A program made the position numbers and the translations under genes. Positions 41,716-53,847 of a DNA stretch of 64,000 nt are shown piece by piece. This stretch comes from Glandiceps talaboti (Eukaryota; Hemichordata; Enteropneusta; Spengelidae). The notes under the pieces were generated by a model. The model worked only from the letters and a program-made list of their open reading frames with translations, ran no database searches and had not been told where the DNA came from. Each line of letters starts with the position of its first letter. Position 1 is the stretch's first letter. The DNA is taken from assembly GCF_964340395.1 (NCBI RefSeq), contig NC_135558.1, positions 15,924,271-15,988,270 on the forward strand. The letters run 5' to 3'.

Positions 41716-44700
41716 ACTTCATATTTTTAGCACACTGCTGTGGTCATTATCAGTTACTGCCAGGTCATTATCGTGTAAACTCCAACCATTATCACCACAG
41801 ACCACCTAATGCTCGGCTAATAAAACCCTAACAATTGATAAGACTATGTGAAACTTCTAAATGAGTACCAAATTGTCATAGCAGTTACATGGTAATTGTT
41901 TGACAAACTATACTTAGCTAGTTTTGTGTGTGTGCAGTTTTTGATACTTTTTATCGGGTTTTCTGTCTGTTTTCTTTCACAACTGTGCACACCTTTCATC
42001 ATAAACTAATACTACACCATCTATATTTACTGTACCTTTAAGAAAATCTCAGTTTCAACTTTGCATTTTGAAGTTGAAATTTGTTCTTTTCCTATTTTTC
42101 CCCCACCAAAATATCTTTTATCACAAACTAATAATACACTAGAAAGAAAAATTTACTCTGATCTCAAATTTAAATAAAATCTTGCACGCTAACAAATCTG
42201 TCATTTTTTCAATTTATTTCCACCAAAAGTAAACATATCTTTTAATTTGAACTAGTTCTAGATCAGAAAAAAAATGTGGTTACTTTTCTGCAGTTTTTCT
42301 TTCAGAATTCATATCATTACATACAAATTAACCCCCCCCCCCTATTTGTGCTAACCTTTTATCATAGTTTTTATTTGAACTACAAAACTATAAATTTTCA
42401 AACTTTACATTTCAGTATTCAAAGCTTCAACTTGTTCAATAAAACAAAACATTTGAATAAGCAAACATAATCATGATGCTAAAAATTCCAAATCCCAAAA
42501 CAAAATGATCATAATTTTGCTTTCAGTTGTGAAATAAGGATTCTGCTTTTTTTTCCTTTACTTTTTTTTTTCATTTTATGGTAATTGTCTTCATAGTCGT
42601 TAAGAAGAGAAGGCAAGTCAAGAAAGGCGCATTAAAACTAACAACCTTTCCTCAAACTAAGTCCCCAGTCTATTCAACACTGTATCAAGGGATACTATAC
42701 CACACAATCATAATTTATGTCTCGCCATCAAACTTTTTCAAACCCTCGGGCGAAAACATGCAACACCCGAGAAATAACCCTACCATCTTGTTTTGTAATG
42801 TCTGCCATAATTTGCTAACCTTACCATGGTGGCAGTACTTCGGTACTAAACTAAACTAAACTAAACGTGCCAAAATGATGATTTTACAACCAGGATAATT
42901 TGACTTTTCTACAACAGTTATTTTTGATGGCCTATGTACATAGCACTATAAAGGTGATATATGGCTTGCTTGCTTACAATTTGAGTAGACTGGTTCCACA
43001 CTGGGCTAAATTATTTCCAAACGGAACACAGGCAAAAAATACACGCTACACTTTACAAATACACGCTTCACAGTACAAAATGCATGTCTACCACCAAAAC
43101 TGAAATTTAATACAGTACAGACAAAAAAAAATACAAAAGTTTGTCCCTGAAATGAGTTATCCGACATGATGGAAGACACACCTAACCTTACACAAAGCAA
43201 ACGCCTCTGATACTTCATGGTTTGCCAGAACAACCACAAAAGGAAGTCATACGAGGGTGCACCAGTTGAATGAGATTTGAACTGACATGACAAATGTGCC
43301 ATCCGTGGGTTTTCGCATTTGCATTTTATCATCAACAGGGAATATTTTTATATTTTTTTTACCAATGCAAATAAAAAAAAACTAAGTCATATTTGTCTGG
43401 TACAACTATAAACTAGGTCTGTTTATAATACTGACGGAGTATAAACACAGCTGACAAAAAAAAAACACTGTCTTCATATCATTTGCTGGGCAAATCAAAA
43501 CATATGCAGCAGTGACCCAATAACTAACATAGCATTATTTGAGGACAAAATATGGCAACACTTTTCTCTTTCAACTTAAAGTAGAAATAATCTGGTTTTG
43601 ACCAAAATTTTGACGTCAATCAAAAATGAAAGTATTTTTCTATGACTACCATCTAAAATAAAGTTTTTTGGTGTAAAATTTTACACAAGTACGACAATTT
43701 GTGTTCGATAATTTCAATAGTACTGTTGGTTTCCAGCACTATTGAGGTTGCTGTGTCCTTATATTTAGTACAGCCACATGGTATATAGTCACAATTTCTA
43801 TATATGATGGTATATGAAGTTTTTGTTCATGGAAATTGGAAACAAAATATTCCAAGGTAAAATATACCTGTATTTTTTACTCATAGTTTCCATTGCTAAT
43901 ATTTAGTAGAAATTGTCAACTTTGCACATGTTTCTTCTCTCTGTTACCAAGGTTCTCAAACCTTTGCAGAAAGCATTGAATGATCATGTATTACTAACTA
44001 CCTCCTGGTAGACAACCTTACCCCTGTCACCTTCACAATTCGCGAATTAAAATATTTTCATGTTTGAGTTGATGTCACTGGGTTATATCTTGTATATATG
44101 ATAGACATGGCAAACCATTGCCAAGGTTACTGTGTTGGAGGGAGAGGCCAGCATCACCGGCCTCGTCAGGGTTAATTAGCCATGGCATAATTACAAATGC
44201 ATGTTCACTATAAAAATCATCAATCATTTTGGCAATTCATGGCGAAGCGTTTCCGAAATCTGTCCTTCGGATCGAACACAATTGAGGACAACGTACATGT
44301 AAGACAGGAAAGAGGAAAAACAACTTATTCAAAATGGGTTGATTCAAGGTCCACCACAACATCTGTATGCAACAGACAGACCGTGTCACCTTATGCAAAA
44401 ATATGAAAATTCGCACCCTGAGTATAATATACGTAACCGACCTTAGAATGAGCCTTTGTGAAAACAATAACACAGACAGACACAAAAGACGTTTTCAAAA
44501 TTAGACCAGGACAAGGCTTTGTTTTAGTGATAATAATTTGAAAATGTTGCTAAAAAAAACCAACTGAAAAGTGTAACCCCAGTACACAAAATTATCAATT
44601 TGAGTCGTCATACCAGCATTTCAAGTCTCCCTGAAAACGTGTGACAGCATTAGCTTCTTTATATAGCTTTATGTTCAGCAGATAACAACCTTTAAATAAC

Positions 44701-46849
44701 CCTGTCTGACAAAATATCCACGGTTATGTGTAAAGTACGAGTTCTTTTTTGTACCTTTGCGGCTTGTAATCGCAACAGTGTCGGATCAGGTTCAGGCCAC
44801 ACTGTGAGAACGGTTCTAGGGCTTTTGACAACAATAGAACAATGACCCAGGAGTATATGGATTTTCTGTGCACTTCTCTACTCTGAAGTGTTGCCAATAA
44901 TTTTCCTCCTGTCATTCTGAAAGTTAATTTCACCCTGGTTACGTGAGATTTTTCCAAATGCTTACGGATTTTATAAATTGTTACATCAGAGAAGTATTTT
45001 TAGTAGAAGCCATTATCTTCTTATCGATACAATAGCAATGGTTCTCGAACTATAGCTTCTGTTTTTTTTATAAGACTGTCATATATACGAGAGACCGACA
45101 GTGGGTCTGGACACACAAAACAAATTTGTACAAATTTCAGACATCACTGTATGACTTTTACAGAATTCATTCATACACATGTAAATTTCAAGAAGTCAAT
45201 GCCAACAAAATGCAACAAAAAAGTGTGTATTGTGCGTTGTATGGCCTACACATGAACTCAACCAAGCAGCAACAAAGAATTTCCTTTTAGCAATGGGAAT
45301 TAAATTAATCAAACTCTATTCTTTGTTCACCATTAGCTTGAGGCTAAGTCAGTGATCATGCACGATATAACATCTTTAATTTTGGGGGGGTAAAACGCAA
45401 CCTAAGTTAACACACAACGTTAATCGACAAAAATATCAACTGTGTGTTACTTGAAAAGAATTGAGTTGGGCAACTTAACATGTATACTGCTCTCTGATCT
45501 GATTCAATAAAAACACATTGTGTATAAGATATATGGCTAAACTGAAGCCATTTTTCTTAATCAATAAGTTAGCTAAACTGTAGCTATCTGTCATAATTTT
45601 ACCCTTTAATTACTGTAGTAAACTCAGCAGTAAAAATACTAAATTATCATCACATTTTCTAAAATTACAGAATCTAAATACATTACATATATTTCATTTT
45701 AGACATATTTTACAAAATACCACTACCTTACCAATTTTTTTTTCGAAAAATGTGACCAAATAATACATCTTTCTTGTGTCACCAGGGCAACAGATCAATA
45801 TAGATATTTTTAAAATCTGGGAAACCCAGTTAATTGGAGCTCATCCATCAAAGCCAAGAGCATGAATTGTAAATCAAAACTATTGAGGTAACCATCTTTT
45901 TCACGTAAAACTGTGAACAGCCTGTAAACTCAGCCATAACACAAGAATGGTGAAATATGAAATATACCAAAGTGTACCAAAAAAATCTGAATTCCACAAC
46001 CAAAAAAAGGAGGTAAAGATCTGATACAGACTATAACAGGAATAGAGTGCATGTTAAAGTGGACTTTTGAGACTACAACGATGCCAAATGTCTACACTGT
46101 AAAAACATAAACATTGCCAGTTTGCGGTGCAAAACACAGTAGGCCCTCTGTGGTCGTCGGCACAGACTGTTTTCACTTTTAGATTCTTGCCACACACACA
46201 TTTCACAAATCGCCAACAATTCATGGTTCAAAATTTGTCAAAATGTTGCAAGAAGTTTACGTATTTCAAATTCATAAAATCATTTAGTCCAAATATTTGG
46301 TTGTGTTATTTGTCAACGTTTATCTGATTTCTGGTTTATACTCGCTGAAACTTTGATCCCTGTGACCACGCAGACAGCCCAGATAACATTTTGAACAGCT
46401 CAATCTTTTCTAATACTTGAGTACTTGTTGTTGAGTTGCATTGTCCACCCACTCGTTTTAATAAAATCCACGTATTTTTGGTAACTTTGACCTAAATTTT
46501 AAACATTTTCGAACTTACTATGATAAACAAAGCCGCAAGTTTTGTATATATACACACACCGCAGTGCTGTATTACACTGCGAACGAAAACTGTTTTTAAC
46601 TGGGTTTTACGACATCCTAATGCCTGAAGAGTTTAGACCCAAATGGTATACGCTCAAATCTAAATAGTTTTATCAACTTGACAACGCGGATTTCCATGGG
46701 TCACTATTTGAGTAACCCATCAAAATGAAGACCCGTCTTATCTTGATTCCCAGCTGAAATTACTGTTCAAATCTACCATTGACACATTCACGCAACAAAT
46801 ATGGGAACACACACACACTCTCTTCGAAACCCTAAAATGGCAAAACCAA

Positions 46850-47330
46850 AATACGATACTTTCATTTGAACAGCACTGCGTACGCTCGCAGTCTTTTTCG
46901 ATTGACCGCTACAGTCAGCCTGGCGCCGGCGTGAAATGTGGACGCACGACTACTCTGTTGAAACTTACACAGGCCTACAGATAATTTCTACTACACGAGA
47001 CACCAGACTGTAATGATTCCACAAATTCCACCGTCGTGTCCTTAGATTCGGCGTAACAACATCATACACGGTGACTGACTTTCCCGTATTTATCGGTTAA
47101 CAAGCTACAAACTTTTCTCGTTCGATTTTTTTTCTAGCTGGTCGATTCGGTTCATTTTAAAAGCAGACAGACAGCTTGATCGCACAGTGTAAAGTTGAGT
47201 CCACCCGGGACCAAACACGATCGCTGTACGTACATTTGCGTACGTAGTACAGTGTCTAATAATATAATGAATAATCGTAACAATAAATACATATCCATTC
47301 GTCTCATGTCCCGAAATGCCCGCTAGCCTG
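46850..47330. other. CpG-rich stretch downstream of Pbx exon 2
   Basis: Many CpG dinucleotides (for example GCGTACGCTCGC and TGGCGCCGGCGTG) in otherwise AT-rich intron. It may belong to the promoter-proximal region. No exon could be assigned. A 62-codon minus-strand frame (47304..47492) matches nothing known to me. Confidence 0.4.
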
Positions 47331-47731
47331 ACTGTTCATATCAGTTAAGGAGGAAACATGGGTATCGGTGATCTCGATTTGACAGTTCTGTCTGAGTTTG
47401 AGGTTTTCCCGTGTCTCGTCAACCGGAGACGTACGCGAAATATGTACTTTACAAACTAAACTGAAACACTGTGACGATGGGTAGAGTTGCACAGTTCGCT
47501 ACACACACTACACTCAACTTACTGCTGGATCACTCAAGACGAAAAATTTATAGCGGATCACTGTACCGCAATCAACCCCTTTCAGTCAGTTGGAATATTA
47601 TTCAAGGCTATATTTCATCAGTGAGAAGGTCCAAACTATGTTAGTAATAAAATACGGGCTTGAATGATTACACTGTTCTCGTATACAAGGGCTTCGATGT
47701 TTTGGAGGGAATCAGTCGAAGGAAAGAAACC

Positions 47732-47742
47732 AACATGGCGGC
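47732..47742 (+). promoter_or_regulatory. YY1-type motif (AACATGGCGGC)
   Basis: This matches the extended YY1 consensus seen near start sites of many animal genes. It lies 65 bp beyond Pbx exon 2, inside intron 2 and within a locally CpG-rich stretch. It may mark an internal or antisense start. This is inference from the motif only. Confidence 0.35.
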
Positions 47743-47804
47743 TGCCTTATAAACAACGTGAAGTTACGCACTCGAGTCACATCAAAACACACGGCGTTTC
47801 ACTA

Positions 47805-48278
<474 letters not shown>

Positions 48279-48335
48279 TTACTCCACTAGCACCCCGAAG
48301 TCACTTCAAATCCGCCCGCTCGATGGCCGTCAGGG

Positions 48336-48344
48336 CCTTTTATA
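48336..48344 (-). promoter_or_regulatory. TATA box, probable Pbx core promoter
   Basis: The minus strand reads TATAAAAGG, a full TATA-box consensus, 106-114 bp upstream of the Pbx ATG. A start about 30 bp downstream would give a 5' UTR of about 80 nt. The surrounding 48120-48420 is locally rich in G+C and CpG. No clear initiator motif was seen, so the start site is inferred. Confidence 0.6.
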
Positions 48345-48496
48345 GACGTCTACTGTGTAGTAAAGTTGGTAAAAATGAAGTGTTTTTATTCTGTGTTTGA
48401 TGGAGGGTGGGTAAGACCTCAGCTTGACGTCCCTGCAATGCCACTCAACTCAACAAACGTGTCAACTTCCAAGCCACTAGGCTCCACCCCCGCACC

Positions 48497-48506
48497 TGAT
48501 TGACAG
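48497..48506 (+). promoter_or_regulatory. PBX-PREP/MEIS decamer (TGATTGACAG)
   Basis: This is an exact match to the known optimal binding site of PBX-PREP/MEIS heterodimers. It lies about 150 bp upstream of the TATA box and 267 bp upstream of the Pbx ATG. A given 10-mer is expected about 0.1 times in 64 kb on both strands, so this placement is suggestive of autoregulation. Confidence 0.6.
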
Positions 48507-48520
48507 TTGCTATAGCGACT
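48507..48520 (+). promoter_or_regulatory. RFX X-box-like palindrome
   Basis: GTTGCTATAGCGAC directly follows the PBX-PREP decamer. It is close to the RFX X-box palindrome (GTTGCCATGGCAAC), with imperfect matches in the second half. Binding is inferred only. Confidence 0.35.
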
Positions 48521-50140
48521 CATTAAAAGACCTTTTATGATGTTGATAGTGTTCATGTAGATGATGCATAAAATACGACTTAGCTCCTAAATTATTGCGT
48601 CTGGATTGACTAAATTTAGTTTTCCACGTTGTTTCGCGTGGATAAAGCTAAGGTCTCATAGGAAAGAGCTGCATGATGAATTTTTCATGTTACAAGACAT
48701 TGGCAACGTCTGAACGCGCGAAAATTACTCGGGAACAAAAAATATACACTCACCACATAACTAATGCTTTTATTCTTTAATTTTCGACTGTATTTTCCAA
48801 TCATATAGGCTTATAGCTTTCAAAGCAATGTTTAATATTTGTCATTTCAGTGAAACCGGGAACACAATAGCAAATACGTCTAAATTATGTCATGCCAAAA
48901 AGTCAATCGCCATAAATACAATTATGATTTTTTTTCAACCGTCAAATATTTTATTTAAAAAAACACAAACAACCCTGAGAACAAAACCACGGACAAAGGA
49001 AGAACTGCTCCAGTAATGGGCCTTTCTTTAGGCATTGTTTCACTGCGAAAAATATCACTTCGAGAATGAGTGAATTTCACCAGGGAAAAGCATCGATTTT
49101 TTTTTTTGCGTACTCTCTTTTTTTCTCTCGTTTTACATTGCATCATTACAATATACTTAAATAAAAAAATGTAAATATTTTTAAACCAACAACAACAAAA
49201 GGAAACTTATTAAGGCCAAGTACCAGGTCTACTTTGTCACCGCGTTAGAATTGTTACACTAAATGTGTCGCGACCGTAACAATTCATTATGTCGATCAAC
49301 GTCTCGCCATTACGATTCCTTTCCGAGGTATCTCTTCAACACACACTGTCTATTAGTCTACATAGACAACTCTAAACTCCAAAGAATGAATTATTGCATC
49401 GAAATTTATGGACCGTTTCATTTTATGCCTGATATCGGACGTAAAAGTCATCTGGGCATGCGGTCCAAAAGCATAGTGCTTAGTATTGCATACACTCTCA
49501 TGGTTTCATATTTACGTCAGTTCATTTGAAACTTGTGGGGGTAATTCTGTGTTTTCGTTTAGGTTTGGGTTTTTTTTTGTTTGTTTTTTTACTTGTTTTT
49601 GGTGTAAGTTATTACCCATGTTATTACCCATAAGCTTACAGGTAAATTACGGTAGGTCGTCTCGGAATTTTATTTTACGCTCACAGGTACAAGTGAAAAT
49701 TTGCTTGAATCAGTAAAGAACTTCTTGGATGGTCGGAACCATCCGAGATTCCTGTCAAAATTAGAGATTATCTTATTATATGATGGTAACATTTGCGTAA
49801 GTTAATGAATGTAATCGAGTAGTTAATAATCCGCATATCTGGAAAGCAGCACAGGTTGCCTAAATGAACACCGGCCTATGATGGTTGTAAATGTGCACTG
49901 TTTTCTTCATCCTCACTGTAGGGGTTGTGTATTCAACATCCGTCAAGTGTTATATCTATTTTATGTTGTTTGATAATCTGTGATTTAAGTTTTCACAATT
50001 AATGTCAGGTATGTATTTGCAAAATTGTTTATTCCGCACGTATATACTACAAGTACATCGTATTTTACACCGTCACCCTTTCATGAATGAAAGCAGCCGT
50101 TTTGCACAAAATAAAAAAGATAGGGTGTCGTGTTTTGGCT
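48521..50140. other. Pbx-SIN1 divergent intergenic spacer
   Basis: Mostly AT-rich unique sequence between the two divergent promoters. It contains T-runs (for example 49098-49108 and 49569-49588) but no tandem repeat, TIR element or coding exon that I can support. Regulatory content beyond the listed motifs is unknown. Confidence 0.6.
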
Positions 50141-50148
50141 AAAAAATC

Positions 50149-50160
50149 AACATGGCGGAT
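50149..50160 (+). promoter_or_regulatory. YY1-type motif in SIN1 promoter/5' UTR
   Basis: AACATGGCGGAT lies about 260 bp upstream of the SIN1 start codon. It matches the YY1 core (ATGGCGG) that commonly sits just downstream of TATA-less start sites. No TATA box was seen here. Transcription probably begins near or just upstream, which is inferred. Confidence 0.45.
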
Positions 50161-50190
50161 GTCGTGGAAATCGGACGTGATTGTTGTTAG
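50152..50190 (+). other. upstream ORF 1 of SIN1 (12 codons)
   Basis: This short ORF starts at the ATG inside the YY1-type motif, has a good start context (A at -3, G at +4) and ends at TAG 50190. It would act as a uORF only if the SIN1 transcript begins upstream of 50152, which the sequence cannot show. Confidence 0.35.
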
Positions 50191-50224
50191 TCTGGAATAG
50201 CGCTGTTTATGTCGTGTTTTCTAC

Positions 50225-50422
50225 ATGATAAAGGATATTAACAGCGTCGGTAGATTCTATAGAAGCAGAATACCTCCCGAGAAGAACGACATCGCCATAA
50301 AAGCTTCGATATTACTGTTTTTGCCGACGTCCCCGTTCGCGACGACAGGTCTACGGACATTTTACATGTCGGACAAAGTTGACATTAATGTCGCTTATCA
50401 AAATTTACCATCATGGCACTGA
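50225..50422 (+). other. upstream ORF 2 overlapping the SIN1 start codon
   Basis: A 65-codon frame that begins at a weak-context ATG and ends 10 nt past the SIN1 ATG in a different frame. If this stretch is unspliced 5' UTR, it is an overlapping uORF expected to lower SIN1 translation. An acceptor-like CGACAG before 50350 leaves open that part of it is intron. The product resembles no family I know. Confidence 0.35.
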
Positions 50423-50596
50423 TAGATGACCCGGCGTTTATTATTGCACATATTCGACATGCTTACTTAACTAGCGATGACAGTGGCATGAGTGAAATGG
50501 TTATAGTGAATGAGGACAACGATTACAAGTCCAGAGAGAAGGTCACAGAGAGAGGTCAAGGTTCAGAGGTTAACCGTACAATTTTGGATGAATATG
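50413..50596 (+). CDS. MAPKAP1: SIN1 (MAPKAP1), mTORC2 subunit, coding exon 1
   Basis: This exon encodes residues 1-61 plus one base. The N-terminus MALIDDPAFIIAHIRHAYLT aligns closely with human SIN1 (MA-D-P-I-AHIR---TSDD-GM-EMV). SIN1 is an essential scaffold subunit of mTOR complex 2. Its N-terminal region contacts Rictor and mLST8, and it recruits AGC-kinase substrates such as Akt. The ATG has a strong context (A at -3, G at +4). The donor is GTAAGT from 50597, phase 1. The second half of the exon (residues 35-61) is less conserved, as in other species. Confidence 0.95.
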
Positions 50597-50787
50597 GTAA
50601 GTGACACAAACTGTTCAACGAATAAATTAAAGTTTTACATTTTTTTTTCGCATTTGTTTACATTGGTGTTGATTGAGATGTTAGTTAGTTTTCCTTGGGT
50701 TTTTTCAATATATTACTTCAAAGTTCTATCTATTCAAGACATATTGTTGATATGTGTTATTGTTATTATTATTTTTGTTATAAACAG
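50597..50787 (+). other. MAPKAP1: SIN1 intron 1 (191 bp)
   Basis: A GT-AG intron starting GTAAGT and ending with a T-rich tract and AAACAG. No repeat or other feature is visible. Confidence 0.9.
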
Positions 50788-50961
50788 GTTACCATGATCA
50801 TGATAACTATGCCGAGTCATACGATGTTGAAAGTACGTTTGATATTGGAATAAGAAGACGGTCAAACACAGCAGCAAGACTAGAGAAGTTAAAACAACAA
50901 CGGAAAAACCAACCTAGAACTAAGCATATCCAATGGAAAGATAGACCTATACCATACAATG
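50788..50961 (+). CDS. MAPKAP1: SIN1 (MAPKAP1) coding exon 2
   Basis: This exon encodes residues 62-119 and enters and leaves in phase 1. The core GIRRRSNTAARLEKLKQQRKNQ (82-103) matches the most conserved part of the SIN1 N-terminus. It retains the RxRxxT context around Thr89, equivalent to human Thr86, a known Akt/S6K phosphorylation site. The conserved IQWKD follows at 109-113. The donor GTACGT starts at 50962, and a TIR element begins only 14 bp into the intron. Confidence 0.95.
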
Positions 50962-50975
50962 GTACGTTTACATAT

Positions 50976-51731
50976 ATTGCAAAAAAAAAAAAAAATTGCC
51001 ATCTGAGACCAGTCTCAGTTTGCCAGTCTCAGATGGCAAAAAAGGCCTACCTAAGCAAAGTCTCAGTTCGCAAAAAAATGAGATCTGGGTCTATATTATT
51101 GAGACCATTGTGAACATTGAAGACTTTACCAAAGATAGTAAATGCAACAAAACATTACTAGTACTAGTAGCACAGACTAATAGAATCCCTAATACAACCG
51201 TGCTGGTAGCAAATTTAATACTAGTAGTACACTATAGCTACACTAAGCACAGACTGCTGTAACTACACAAAGGAGACAGTTGTCACAACTCACCATATAC
51301 ACAGAATAATTAAAAAGATATGTATGAAAGGCAACATTGATTACAATACAAAAACTAACAAGTATCTAAATCCTAAGAACATAAACACTCTAACCATGGA
51401 AGTATATTACCCATGGATGTTCTAAAAGTGTTTACTTATACATCCATAACTTTATTCATTGGTGTGTCTGTGATTCTCCCTTTTTCAAAGATATTTCAAG
51501 AACAATCTGTAACTCTATACATGGATGCACAATGTTCTGTACCAGTAACAACCCGACATCAGAGACTAGTTTTTGCCATCTAGACAGATTTTTTTTGCCA
51601 TGTGTGATGACATAGTCTCAGATCACGTGATTTTTGGCAAACTGAGACTAGTCTCAGCAGAGCTAAATGGTTTTTTTTGCCATCTGAGACTGGTAAACTG
51701 AGACTGGTCTCAGATGGCTATTTTTTGCAAT
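50976..51731. mobile_element. foldback/MITE-like TIR element in SIN1 intron 2
   Basis: The two ends are inverted copies of about 60 bp. They contain ATTGCAAAAAA, GCCATCTGAGACCAGTCTCA and GTTTRCCAGTCTCAGATGGC, and each end is itself palindromic. A third partial set lies inside (about 51570-51660). No transposase frame is present and no convincing target-site duplication was seen. The element is 756 bp and begins 14 bp after the exon 2 donor. Confidence 0.85.
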
Positions 51732-51893
51732 CTGAAAATCTCAGTTCATGGTCTCAGGTTAATGTTTTAGGTACATTGTACCCTTACATACTTCTATATT
51801 GGGTTGGTTCCAGTTTATACTAACATAACATAAGTGTAAGGTTCAATGTAGTGTTAAAGCTAGGCATGGGGAAATGTCTGTTCATCTGTCTGT

Positions 51894-51895
<2 letters not shown>

Positions 51896-51935
<40 letters not shown>

Positions 51936-51962
51936 ATGCGTGCGTGCATGCATGCACGCATA
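51896..51962. repeat. (GT)n then GCATGC-rich microsatellite edge
   Basis: About 18 GT units followed by GCGCATGCGTGCGTGCATGC. Confidence 0.95.
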
Positions 51963-52256
51963 TGTGTAAATAAGGTAGCAGTAAGTTTATCAACAAAAAT
52001 TGTTACAGCGCAGTGCAGGTCACTGTTCACTTGCTTGTTTGATACAGTCACTCAGAAACCAGAAAGAAACTACACACTCTGAAAATATCAAGCGCACAAT
52101 TTCTTGCAACATTTAGTCTGAATGAAATAAACTATTTTAAAGATATATTGCAACTAGACAGACACAATGAGATTGGCAGTGGTACTCGTAGTACTGTCAT
52201 TTCTGTATTTTCTATACTGGTTTAACCATTTCTGTCCAGACATTCGTTCTGTTACA

Positions 52257-52536
52257 GGGCTTGAAATTAACTTTTTCTTTGGTAATCCTAATGGGCTATC
52301 AATTTCAGAAGGTGGTAGCCCAGGGATGTGGACAATAGTATATTTCTGAACTGAAAACAGTTCCTCTATTAGAAATATGTGTGTTATTAAAATACTTTCA
52401 TGTCCGTAAATCTTCCATCGTTTAAATCATCACATAATCAGTGGTAGCCTGAGTGGGCTACCAGCTACAAATTATGGTAGCCTCATGACAAGAATTGGTA
52501 GTCTGTGGACATGGGACTACTGTTAATTTCGAGCCC
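52257..52536. mobile_element. 280-bp TIR element (GGGCTYGAAATTAAC)
   Basis: The 15-bp inverted ends GGGCTTGAAATTAAC (52257-52271) and GTTAATTTCGAGCCC (52522-52536) bound a noncoding 280-bp block with repeated GGTAGCC/GGGCTACC motifs. No coding capacity is visible, so it is probably a non-autonomous element. Confidence 0.65.
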
Positions 52537-53211
52537 AGCATGTGGACTTTGAAAAAAAAATGGGTAGATCTGCATGGTTCTGAATCAGAATCAAGCTCAC
52601 ATTCAAATCTGATTAGCAATCTGAATCCGAGGCTATTTTCACAACAGCTAGATTTTGTATTCAGGACTTATGGACTTGTCATATAGCTTTTAACAAATTC
52701 ACAGTCCGCGATGAAAAGATAGTCAAAGTTCCACACAGAGCAATTTTAGATTGATATGAATATGGTGTCATATCTCTAGTGACTTTCAAGTCTGTTCACA
52801 TCCAACAATAAAATAATAATCATAATATAAAAAAAATCCCATTGGTATTTGTTTACAGTAAATTGATATCGGTTGCAAGCAAATCTCATCTGAAAAAAAA
52901 AAAGTTTTAGGTAGGATACCAATAGCTGTCCGTAAATCCATAAAAGTCAGAACATGAAATAAAAATTTGATCTCCATGTAAGTGTCGGTAATGAGTACAC
53001 TTAACAAGACATAACCCACAGTGTGACCCCAAAACAAATGCTTATCTCACAAACAGTACACCACCGGAATTCGCATAAAATACTACCACACATTAGTTTT
53101 TATGTCTAGTAAAATCCTTATATTTACGATGCACCATGGTTTACAACTGGGGCCATCTGTTATAGCCCCTGGATAATATTTTCACAATGCAGTCATTTTT
53201 TTTTTTTGCCA

Positions 53212-53221
53212 TGATTGACAG
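53212..53221 (+). promoter_or_regulatory. second PBX-PREP/MEIS decamer (TGATTGACAG)
   Basis: An exact match inside SIN1 intron 2, about 5 kb from the Pbx promoter copy. Function is inferred from the motif only. Confidence 0.35.
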
Positions 53222-53391
53222 AAATAATGGTTCAGCAGTGCTGTATTAAGTATGGCAAGATGTTCGTCTGTCTGTCTGTCCGTCTGCAGCTCAGTGTATT
53301 TGTGTATGTGCATGTTATTTATTTTCAATAAATTAATTTCAGTACTTGTATATATCTGAACTCACTTTTTACTAGTGGTGTTATAAGAATG

Positions 53392-53698
<307 letters not shown>

Positions 53699-53825
53699 CA
53701 GATTTGTTTTAGCAAAACTGAAAAAGAAAGTTCAGTAGTTTTGTAAGCATATAGCAAGTTGTTTGTTTGTCTGTCAGCTTTTTGATGTGTGTGTTATTTA
53801 ATTTAAGTATATCATTTTTAGCACA

Positions 53826-53847
53826 ACACCACTGAATTTTCAGTGGT
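53826..53847. repeat. short perfect hairpin (CACCACTGAA-TT-TTCAGTGGTG)
   Basis: An inverted repeat with 10-bp arms. A related CACCACTTAATTAAATGGTG palindrome lies about 70 bp downstream. Confidence 0.7.

Noticed and set aside
47304-47492. 62-codon minus-strand frame near Pbx exon 2
   Set aside because: Does not match the PBC sequence expected after exon 2 and lacks clear splice sites.
51926-51945. NRF1-like TGCGCATGCG
   Set aside because: It is the edge of a GT/GCATGC microsatellite, so the match is most likely compositional.
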